From NCBI RefSeq assembly GCF_965227505.1, contig NZ_OZ245757.1, forward strand, positions 4,898,001 to 4,962,000: a stretch of 64,000 bases of DNA, written 5' to 3'. The DNA comes from Pelagibius sp965227505. GTDB lineage: Bacteria > Pseudomonadota > Alphaproteobacteria > Kiloniellales > Kiloniellaceae. Both the position numbers and the translations under genes were made by a program. Below the pieces are notes generated by a model, which searched no databases, was not told the DNA's origin, and worked only from the letters and a program-made list of their open reading frames with translations. Below, piece by piece: positions 7,166-19,100 of the stretch. Numbering within the stretch: position 1 is the stretch's first letter; every line of letters begins with the position of its first letter.

Positions 7166-10100
7166 ATGTCCAACGAAGATCTGGAGCGTCTTGGCGGAAT
7201 CGATCAGGGCGGGGAGACGGCCGAGGCCGATGAAAGCCTGGTTAACGCAGCGGCCGGAGAGGCCGTTGGTCAGGCGCAGGCGCCGCAATCGCTGAGCCGA
7301 CCCGCGCCGGGCGACACCCTTGTCATCACCGAGCCCGCCGGCCAGACCTTCGTGCTGGACTTCGATCCGGCCGCCGCTCAGGTCCTGCTGGTCGGCGACG
7401 ATCTGGTGCTGGGCTTCGACGATAATGGCGACGGCGTTCCGGACAGCCGCATTGTCTTCGAGGATCTGGCCTCCGACGCAGCGACGGAAGGCACCAGCTT
7501 TCAGGTCGCCGGCATCGACATTGCCGCCGGAACGCTCGTCAACCAGGCCCTGGCCCTGGCCGGTACGGACGACACCACGCTGGAGACCGCGGCGGGCGCA
7601 CAGGCGATCGGCGGTGGCGCGACCCAGTACGTCGACAACCTGGGCAGCATCATCGATCTGCTGGCCGCACAGGGCGTCATCCCGCCCACCGCCCTCGAGT
7701 TCGGCCTGATCGCCCTGGACGACGATCCGACCATTCTGGACGAGGCCGAAGGCGCGCTGACGCTCACCTTCCGGACCGATGGCGGCGAAGGCTCCATCGA
7801 GACCTTCGAGGGCGGCTTCGAGGACTGGCAGCCCAATCAGGATGACTGCAAGGGCGAGACCTTGCCCATGGAGGTCATCATCGGCTTCACGCCCGCCGAC
7901 AACGAAGAACTGCAGTCGCTGACGCTGTCCGGCATTCCCGAAGGCGCGCGGCTGTTCGTCGGTGGCCCTGACATTACCGATGAAGTTCCCGTGGTGGGCG
8001 GGTCCTCGCCGCTCCTGACTCCGGCCGACCTGGCCTCCGGCCTCTTTCTGCTGCCGCCGCCCGACAGCGGCGACGATATTCCGCTGACGGTGACTGCGAC
8101 CATCATCGACCCCGACAGCGGCCTGACTGCCGAGATCAGCGGCTCGGCGACGGCGATCATCGACTCCGTCGCGGACAATCCCGAGTTCATGCTGGACGGC
8201 GACGCGGAGGACGGGCCGGACTACCTCGACTACCAGGACGGCTACCAGGGCGACTACGGCGGCGACTACGGCGGCGACTACGGCGGCGGCGAGGGCGGCG
8301 GCCACGAAGGCGACGACTGCAAGGTTCCCTCCGCCACGCTGACCTACGACGAGGACAACGGTGTTCCGGTCGGGGGCGACCACGAATACCCCGACGATTC
8401 CCAGGACCGCGACCAGAAGGACGAGGCCGACTGCTACCTCGACCGGGAGCCGATTTTCGGCGCCGGCTTCGTTGCGGCGGTGACCGATGAAGACGGCTCG
8501 GAGAGCCTGACGAAGCTGACCGTGGCGACGACCACCGAAGACGGTTCCCCGGGCGACGATCCCGAGGGCCTCGCGGTTGGGCTGTCCGCTGTCGCCGACG
8601 CAACAGCGACCAACTTCATGATCGGCGCACAGGTGCTGGTCCACGGCGATACCGTCATGGTCTCCGCAGAGTTCGCCGACGGCACGAGCGGCCCTGCCAC
8701 CGCGACCATCGAGATTGTCGACGGTGTTCTCACGCTGTCCTTCGATCCGGCATTGCGGGTGCAGTCCGTAGACCTGTCCGGCGAGTCCGAGACCCCGTTC
8801 CAGGTGCGCCTGCCGCAGCACAGCGACGACGACTTCCAGCTGAACCTGGAGGTGACGGCGGTCGAGTTCGACATCGACGGCGAGCTGACCCTCGAGAACA
8901 ACGAAGCCACGCATCAGGCAGTGCTGAACGTCGAAGTGAAGGCGATTGCCGACGGCGCCGAGCTGACCGTTCCGGACGAGCCTCTGGTTTTTGCCGAGGA
9001 TGATGAAACCGATCCGGCCAATCACGGCGAGGACACAGGTGAAACGCCGCTGACGATTCCCCTCTCCAGCCTCGGCGCGGCTCTGATCGACAAGGACGGC
9101 TCCGAGGCCATCACCAAGATCGTGCTGTCGCTCGAAGGCGCCGACGAAGCGGCGATGTTCGTCGACGCAGAGGGCAATCTGCTGGTCGACACTTTGGATA
9201 TCCCCGTCGGCGACGGCACTGTCACCGCCGATGTCTCCATCGTTGGGCCGGTGCTGACCCTGACCTTCGATCCGCCTGAGGCGGGGCTGGACCTGGATCT
9301 CTCCGGCCTGATCGGGGTGAAGCTGCCGGTCGACGACAGCAGCGACTTCACCGTCAACTTCGCGGTGACCACCGCCGAGGTGAATGCCGAAGGGGGAGTC
9401 ACCCTCTATTCGAAGACCACCGAGACCAGCTTCGACGTGCAGGTGCAGGGCGTGGCCGGCCCGGCCGCGGTGACCTTCGGTGATTACAGTGAGCTTGACG
9501 GCTGTCCGCTGGCCTGCAGCGATGAGGAGACGCCGCAGGGCGACGGCAACAGCCTGACCCTGAAGCTCTTCGAGGACGGTGCGGGCTCGGTCGATGGGCA
9601 GGGCGAAGCCGGGCCGCTGAGCGTGCCGGTCCTGTTCTCGGCGGCCGCCCAGGACTTCGACGGTTCCGAGAGGATCACGAAGATCACCTTCAGCCTGGAC
9701 GGCGCCGCCGAGGGCACGATGTTCGTCGACGCCGAGGGCGACCCGCTTGCGGTCGACGCTATGGTCTCCGGCGGCGTGATCTCCTTTGACGACGACCGGC
9801 TGGTCCTGACCTTCGCGGAGCCGGCCCCGGAGTCCGTGGATGTCTCCGGCATCTTCGTAAAGGTGCCGCAGGACAGCGACGACGATTTCTCGATTGCCAT
9901 CCAGACCACCACCACCGAATACGATGACGACGGCTTCGGGGCCCTGGTCGACACCTACGTCACCGACGCTGTCATCAACGTAGTGCTCGACGCGGTGGCC
10001 GATCCGGTGACGGTCAGCGTCGATGCCGTCAGCGCCAGTGGCGACGAGGCCTTTGCGCCGGGCGAGGCGGGCACGGTGAAGGTGAACGCGACCTTCGGCG

Positions 10101-13100
10101 ACTTCACCGACGGTTCCGAGGTCCACACGGTGACGGTGAAGGTCCCCTTCGGCTTCACGGTGACGGACTTCGCTGGCGGAAATCTGGTCGACGACACCAT
10201 CAGTTGGACGGTGACCGGCGGCACCTTCGAGGCGCAGCTCGGCGTTGTCGCCAACGACGACCTGACCGTCGACGAGACTGTGGTCTGGAAAGCCGAGGCG
10301 AAAGCCGTCGAGCAGAACGAAAACACCGACCATGACGCCGGCGATGCCGAGTGCACCACCCGGAACAACGAGGCCGTTGCGACGGCCGAGGATGACGTGA
10401 CACTGGACCCGGCGCTGCCGCCGGTGGTTTCGGTGAGCCTCGAGGGCCAGCCGCTGTGCATCAAGGAGGACGGCGAGGGCCAGTTCACGGTGACGGTGGA
10501 CGCCCAGGGTGACGATGTCGTCGATACGGTCACTTTCACTCAATTCCAGGCGTTGCAAGACGCGGGCTGGGGCGTCGATGTCTCCGACAACGGCGCAGGC
10601 GGCAGCTTTGCGCCTGACTTCGGCTACACGGGCGATGGTACCGATCAGTCGGTGGTTTTCACGGTGACGCTGACCCCGCCGGCGGACAGCGACGTCGATG
10701 TGGCGAGTGTGCTGGGCAGCGACCTTTCGGTCTCTGCGACAGCGAGGGACCTGCAGAGCGGCGATACGGCGCCCAGCGATCCGGTGACGATTGATGTCGA
10801 TGTGGACGCGGTTGCCGATGCGGTGTCGGTTTTCATCGATGCCGAGAGCGCCAGCGGTGACAAGGCCTTCGCGCCGGGCGAGGCGGGTACGGTGAAGGTG
10901 AACGCGACCTTCGGCGACTTCACCGATGGTTCGGAGACGCACACGGTGACGGTGACGGTCCCCCTGGGCTTCACGGTGACGGGCTTCGACGGCGGCACGC
11001 AGGTCGGCGACACCATCACCTGGACGGTGACGGGCGGGACGCTTGAGGCGAGCCTGCAGGTTGAGGCGGACGATCCGCTGACGGTTGAACAGCCCGTGAC
11101 CTGGTCTGCGGAGGCCAAGGCGGTCGAGACCAACACGCCGGCGCCGGATCAGGAGAAGGACACGGGTGACAACGAGGCTACGGAGCAGGCGACCGACACG
11201 GTGACGCTGGATCCGGCCCTGCCGCCGGTGGTTTCGGTGAGCCTCGAGGGCCAGCCGCTGTGCATCAAGGAGGACGGCGAGGGCCAGTTCACGGTGACGG
11301 TGGACGCCCAGGGTGACGATGTTGTCGATACGGTCACTTTCACTCAATTCCAGGCGTTGCAAGACGCGGGCTGGGGCGTCGATGTCTCCGACAACGGCGC
11401 AGGCGGCAGCTTTGCCCCTGACTTCGGCTACACGGGTGATGGAACCGACCAGAACGTGGTCTTCACGGTGACACTGACGCCGCCGGCGAACAGCGATGTC
11501 GATGTGGCGAATGTGGTGGGCAGCGATCTTTCGGTCTCTGCGACAGCGAAGGACCCGCAGAGCGGCGATACGGCGCCCAGCGATCCGGTGACGATCGACG
11601 TCGATGTGGACGCGGTTGTCGACGGTTCCGAGGTGACGCAGTCGGGCCCCGCGTCCGGTGACGAGGACACGACGATCGCCCTGGAGCTGGAGATCGACCT
11701 CGGCGGCGACAGCACGAGCCTGACCGGAGCAGACCCGGACCTGGACCAGCCGGCGACGCAGGGCGGGACGGACACGGACGGCTCGGAGTCGATCACCCAG
11801 GTCGTGGTGACGCTTTCCGAGGGCGAGCTGGGCTGGACGCCGACCGCGCCGATCACCGTGTCGGGAACCGGCCCCTGGACCTTCGACACCTCCGGGGCCT
11901 CGCTTGAGGAGGTCCAGGCGCTGGTGGAGAGCCTGAGCGTGACGCCGCCGGCGGGTTTCGACGGCGAGATCGCCGTGACGGTGGAGACGACGACGGCGGA
12001 GGCTGCGACGGAGGGCGGCGCGAACGGGACCTCCGGCGAGGAGTGCGACGAGACCGACAACGTCGACGTGGACGTCTACCCCTTCACGGTGACGGTCAAT
12101 CCGACGGTGACGCCGCCTGAGATCGACGTGGACCTTGAGGGCAACGCGGCCTGCATCAAGGAGGACGGCTCCCTGGTGTTCGGCATCACGGTGTCGACGC
12201 AGGACGACGACGTTGTCGATACGGTCACTTTCACCCAATTCCAGGCGCTGCAAGACGCGGGCTGGGGCGTCGATGTCTCCGACAACGGTGCAGGCGGCAT
12301 CTTTGCGCCTGACTTCGGCTACACGGGTGATGGAACCGACCAGAACGTGGTGTTCACGGTGACACTGACGCCGCCGGCGAACAGCGATGTCGACGTGCGC
12401 AGCGAACTCGGGGACGACCTTTCGGTCTCGGCGACGGCAAAGGACGGTGTCCTGGTGTCCGCGCCGGCCGGCCCGGTGACGATCGACGTCGATGTGGATG
12501 CGGTTGTAGACGGTTCCGAGGTGACGCAGACGGGCCCCGCGTCCGGTGACGAGGACACGACGATCGCCCTGGAGCTGGCGATCGATCTCGGCGGCGACAG
12601 CACGAGCCTGGCCGGAGCAGACCCGGATACGGACCAGCCGGCGACGCAGGGCGGGACGGACACGGATGGCTCGGAGTCGATCACCCAGGTCGTGGTGACG
12701 CTTTCCGAGGGCGAGCTGGGCTGGACCCTACCGGTTTCGGGCGACATCGCGGCGCCTGTCGTGGGGCCGGCCGGGACCTGGACCTTCGACACCTCCGGGG
12801 CCCCGCTTGAGGAGGTCCAGGCGCTGGTGAAGAGCCTGAGCGTGACGCCGCCGGCGGGTTTCGACGGCGAGATCGCCGTGACGGTGGAGACGACGACGGC
12901 GGAGGCTGCGACGGAGGGCGGCGCGAACGGGACCTCCGGCGAAGAGTGCGACGAGACCGACAACGTCGATGTGGACGTCTACCCCTTCACGGTGACGGTC
13001 AATCCGACGGTGACGCCGCCTGAGATCGACGTGGACCTCGAGGGCAACGCGGCCTGCATCAAGGAGGACGGCTCCCTGGTGTTCGACATCACGGTGTCGA

Positions 13101-16100
13101 CTCAGGACGACGACGTTGTCGATACGGTCACTTTCACCCAATTCCAGGCGTTGCAGGACGCGGGCTGGGGCGTCGATGTCTCCGACAACGGTGCAGGCGG
13201 CATCTTTGCGCCTGACTTCGGCTACACGGGTGATGGAACCGACCAGAACGTGGTGTTCACGGTGACACTGACGCCGCCGGCGAACAGCGATGTCGACGTG
13301 CGCAGCGAACTCGGGGACGACCTTTCGGTCTCGGCGACGGCAAAGGACGGTGTCCTGGTGTCCGCGCCGGCCGGCCCGGTGACGATCGACGTCGATGTGG
13401 ATGCGGTTGTAGACGGTTCCGAGGTGACGCAGACGGGCCCCGCGTCCGGTGACGAGGACACGACGATCGCCCTGGAGCTGGCGATCGATCTCGGCGGCGA
13501 CAGCACGAGCCTGGCCGGAGCAGACCCGGATACGGACCAGCCGGCGACGCAGGGCGGGACGGACACGGATGGCTCGGAGTCGATCACCCAGGTCGTGGTG
13601 ACGCTTTCCGAGGGCGAGCTGGGCTGGACCCTACCGGTTTCGGGCGACATCGCGGCGCCTGTCGTGGGGCCGGCCGGGACCTGGACCTTCGACACCTCCG
13701 GGGCCCCGCTTGAGGAGGTCCAGGCGCTGGTGAAGAGCCTGAGCGTGACGCCGCCGGCGGGTTTCGACGGCGAGATCGCCGTGACGGTGGAGACGACGAC
13801 GGCGGAGGCTGCGACGGAGGGCGGCGCGAACGGGACCTCCGGCGAAGAGTGCGACGAGACCGACAACGTCGATGTGGACGTCTACCCCTTCACGGTGACG
13901 GTCAATCCGACGGTGACGCCGCCTGAGATCGACGTGGACCTTGAGGGCAACGCGGCCTGCATCAAGGAGGACGGCTCCCTGGTGTTCGGCATCACGGTGT
14001 CGACGCAGGACGACGACGTTGTCGATACGGTCACTTTCACCCAATTCCAGGCGCTGCAAGACGCGGGCTGGGGCGTCGATGTCTCCGACAACGGTGCAGG
14101 CGGCATCTTTGCGCCTGACTTCGGCTACACGGGTGATGGAACCGACCAGAACGTGGTGTTCACGGTGACACTGACGCCGCCGGCGAACAGCGATGTCGAC
14201 GTGCGCAGCGAACTCGGGGACGACCTTTCGGTCTCGGCGACGGCAAAGGACGGTGTCCTGGTGTCCGCGCCGGCCGGCCCGGTGACGATCGACGTCGATG
14301 TGGATGCGGTTGTAGACGGTTCCGAGGTGACGCAGACGGGCCCCGCGTCCGGTGACGAGGACACGACGATCGCCCTGGAGCTGGCGATCGATCTCGGCGG
14401 CGACAGCACGAGCCTGGCCGGAGCAGACCCGGATACGGACCAGCCGGCGACGCAGGGCGGGACGGACACGGATGGCTCGGAGTCGATCACCCAGGTCGTG
14501 GTGACGCTTTCCGAGGGCGAGCTGGGCTGGACCCTACCGGTTTCGGGCGACATCGCGGCGCCTGTCGTGGGGCCGGCCGGGACCTGGACCTTCGACACCT
14601 CCGGGGCCCCGCTTGAGGAGGTCCAGGCGCTGGTGAAGAGCCTGAGCGTGACGCCGCCGGCGGGTTTCGACGGCGAGATCGCCGTGACGGTGGAGACGAC
14701 GACGGCGGAGGCTGCGACGGAGGGCGGGCCGAACCCCGGCTCGGACAAGGAGTGCGACGAGAGCGACAACGTCGATGTGGACGTCTACCCCTTCACGGTG
14801 ACGGTCAATCCGACGACGGAGCCGCCGGAGACGACGCTGGGTGTCGAGGGCGGCGGTTGCCTGAAGGAGGACACCGAAGGTGCGCTGGCGTTCTCCGCGA
14901 CGCCGGAGGGCGATGACAGGATCACGAAGATCGTGATCGATGGTTTCCCGGTTGATGCGGTTGCCTGGACGGTTGACGAAGACTCTGTGGAGCTGTCAGG
15001 TCTGACGTCTCCAGGCGACTTCTCGGCGTCCTACGACGCGGTGACGGGCGTTCTGACGGTGACGATCACCAACCCGCCGGCTGGCGCGGTGACGGGCACG
15101 GTGGATGTGACGCCGAACCTGAACAGCGACGTCGACGCGAACCTGACGATCCAGGCGACGGCAACGGACGGGTCAAGTTCCTCGACCTCGACGCCTGTGC
15201 CGGCGACGATCCCGGTGGACGCGGTTGTTGACGGTTCCGAGGTGACGCAGGACGGTCCTGTGTCCGGCAGCGACAATGCACCGATCGCCCTGAAGCTGGA
15301 GATCGACCTCGGCGGCGACAGCACGAGCCTGACCGGAACGACGAACCCGGACCTGGACCAGCCGGCGACGCAGGGCGGGACGGACACGGACGGCTCGGAG
15401 TCGATCACCCAGGTCGTGGTGACGCTTTCGGCGGGCGAGCTGGGCTGGACGCCGACCGCACCGATCACCGTGTCGGGAACCGGTCCCTGGACCTTCGACA
15501 CCTCCGGGGCCTCGCTTGAAGAGGTCCAGGCGCTGGTGGAGAGCCTGAGCGTGACGCCGCCGGCGGGTTTCGACGGCGAGATCACCGTGACGGTCGAGAC
15601 GACGACGGCGGAGGCTGCGACGGAAGGCGGCGCGAACGGGGCCTCCGGCGAGGAGTGCGACGAGAGCGACAACGTCGACGTGGACGTCTACCCCTTCACG
15701 GTGACGGTCAACGACTCGACACCGGAAGTCGTCGCGGCGACGAAAAGCCAGGTGGATGAAGACGATCTGGTGCCGGAGGGCAGCGACCAGTCTGGCAGCC
15801 CGATGGACACGGGCAGCATCACGGTCGACTTCTTCGGCGATCAGCCGGACACGGCCGACCTGATGGCCGCCTTTGCGTTTACCGGCGGCATCAGCGCGGG
15901 GACCGGGCCCAATGGCGAGACGATCACCTACACGCCCATGGACGGCGGTCAGAGCCTGACGGCCAGCATCGGCGGTGTCGACATCATCAAGGTCGAAATC
16001 ACCGGAGCGGTCGAAAACAGCGGCAATGTGACCTACAACTACAAGGTCACCCTGCTGGAGGAGATGGACCACCAGATCGGCGACGACCTCGAAAGCGCTT

Positions 16101-19100
16101 TCGACTTCACTGCCAACTTCACGGTTACCGACAGTGACGGCGACCCGGCAAACGGCAGCTTTGATGTCACCGTCGTCGATGACGTGCCGCAGGCCATGGA
16201 CGACTGCGTGGAGGTCCAGGAAAACACCCCGATCAGCTACGATCTGATGTTCGTTCTGGATAACTCCGGCAGCATGAACAATGACTCCGGAATCAGCGGG
16301 CAGACCCGTTTGCAGGCAGCCGGCGAGGCGCTGAAGGAGCTGATCGACGCCTACTTCGCCATCAGCAACGATGTCTCGATCCAACTGCTGACCTTCGCAG
16401 GGACTGCGGTGCCGGTCGAAGGGGTCTTCACGACGGCAGCCGCCGCGAAGGCCGCTGTTCAGGACATCGTAAACAATCCCAACCCGGACTCGGCCTCAAC
16501 CAACTACGAGGACGCGCTGGCGGAGGCGCAGGCCAATTACGCACCGGGCGCCTCAGGGCCGACCGACATCAATACGGTCTATTTCCTGTCCGATGGCGAG
16601 CCGACGACCCGGACCAACGACGGTGTCAATGACGGTGGCGGTTCCGGCAGCAGCCTGACCCCCGGCGAGGTGGCCGCTTGGGAGGCATTCCTGGACTCCA
16701 AGGGCGCAAACGCCATTGCCGTCGGTGTCGGCACCGGCATCAGCGGAACCGACCCGGATCTGCAGGCCGTCGCCTACCCGGACACGCCGGTGATCGTCAC
16801 CGACTTTGCCGACCTGGCGAATGCGCTTGTGGGCACGGTGCCGCCGCCGGTCAGTGTTTCGGGGAATGTGCTGGATGGTGCGGACAACACGCCGGACACC
16901 AACGACGCGGGTGAAGACATCCTTGGAGCCGATGGCCTTGGACGGATCGAATCGATCGAAGTCAACGGTGAAGTCTTCACGGTTCTCGACGACGGCACTT
17001 TGGATGTGTCAGGAACCCCAAGCAGCGCCACAGGCAGCTACGATAACGCGACCAAACTGCTGACCATCGAGACCGATCTCGGCCGGTTGGAAATCCAGAT
17101 CGAGAGCCACAACGGCAGCAGCGCGGGCGACTACACCTACACGCCGGATGTGTCGGTGCAGCACGGCGCGCCGGGGTCGCCAACCGACGAGACGGTCGAG
17201 GACACTTTCACCTACGTCGTCAGCGACGGCGACGGCGACACGTCCAGTGCCGATCTTGTGATCAAGATCCAGGACGGGGTGCCGGACGCAGTGGACGACA
17301 CGGCGACCGCCGTGGCCGAGGCCTCGGCAAGGCCGCAGAACATTGCGATCGTCATCGACCGCAGCGGGTCCATCGACAACACCGAGTACGCGCAAGAGCT
17401 TGCTGCGGTGCGGACCTTCATCCAGACGCTGATCGACCAGGGCAATCCCGGCAATCTGGCCTTTACCGTCGTTGCCTTCTCCGGCAGCGCGACCAATTTC
17501 GGGACCTATCTTTATGACGGCACCGGGAGCGGGCTCGACGACTTTGACGAGATTGGCGGCAGCGAGAACCTCGACGACCTGCTGACGACGTCGGGTATCT
17601 CCAACACCAATGGATCCACGAACTTCAATGCGGCGCTTGATACCCTGTTCAGCAGCGGCTCAGACTTCCTGAGCAACGATGTCGCTGACTTGCCGGGCCA
17701 CGCCGACCGGATCTTCTTCCTGAGCGACGGCAATGTGACCTCCGGCCCGGCCGGCATAACAACAGCCAACAAAGACAACATCCTTGATAACGACATTGAT
17801 CTGGTGCCGGTTGCGATCGGCGACGGTGTCACGCCGTCCAATTTCGTCACCTTCTTCACTGCTGACATTGTAGCGAGTGAAGACGATGTGCTGACGGCCA
17901 CCGACTTCGACGACCTGGCGGACACCTTGATCGAGGGCCTGGTCTCCGACGCCGTGGCCATCGGCAATCTGCTGAGCAACGACATTGGCGGCTCCGACGG
18001 CTTCGGCGCACCGGAGCCGATCGTCCAGATCGAGCACAACGGGATCGTCTACACCGATACCAGCGGCGGCGGTGCCGACGACGGCATGGTCGAGTTCACG
18101 ACCGCCGCCGGCGGGACGCTGATCGTCAATCTGGCCACCGGCGCGTTCGACTACAGCATCGACCCCCTGGTTGCTACGGCAGACCAGGAGACGTTCACCT
18201 ATACCGTTGTCGATGGCGACGGCGACACCGATACCGCGACGCTGGTCATCGATATCGTGGCTCCGCCGATTGCCGTAGCCGACACCGTGATCACCAATGA
18301 CACCTCCGGCGATCCCTTGCCGGTCGCCAAGAGTGCCTTGCTCCATAATGACACATCCGATCCGGACCCGAGCTTCACCGATCTTCAGGCCAGCGGTGGC
18401 GACACGGTCGGCCAGTCCGGAGGCGATATCGTTTTCGATCCGGCGACGTCCGGCACGGGCGACCGCAGCTTCACCTACAAGCTGGAAAACGACGGGCTCA
18501 GTTCCAGCAACGCCAACGTTGACGTCATCCGGGTGAGCGGCGACAGCGTCACCGGCGGTGCCGACGATGAGATCCTCATCGGCCGGGACACCGTCGATGT
18601 GGTCTCCCGCAGGGTGGTGGGCCGTGCCGTCGGGGAGGGCGGGTCCGGCAACACGAACTTCCTGCAGTTCGCCCTGCCGATCGCCGCGTCAGGCGAATAC
18701 GTGACCCGGATCGTTATCGACCTTAGGGCCGGCGGCGACTCGGACGCACGCTTTGATCCGGCGGGATCCCCCGGTAGCAGCGACTACGGCCCGACCCTGG
18801 GCACTCTGAACGGCCTGGCTGCCGGTGACATCAGCTTCTCGCCGACTGACAGCACCAGCTCTACGCTGCAGATCGATTTTAACGCCAACAGCTTCACAGC
18901 GGGCGACGGCTTCGGCTTCAACATCGACGTCGACGATCTGAGTGGTAATGACGGTGACGACTTCGGGGATGGGGGCGTTACTTTCACGGTCACGTGGTCC
19001 GACGGCTCGACCTCTGTGGGAACCTTCGTCCGGGATGGCAATAGCGATGACTCGACCGGTATTGCGCAGACCACCGTGGCTGAAGCGGCCGCGGACAGCC

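Noticed and set aside
6953..12253. A 1766-codon open frame on the minus strand opposite adhesin 1
   Set aside because: It is a shadow of a high-GC, Asp/Gly/Thr-rich gene: rich in Arg, His and Gly with no domain, and it breaks where the sense gene turns less repetitive.
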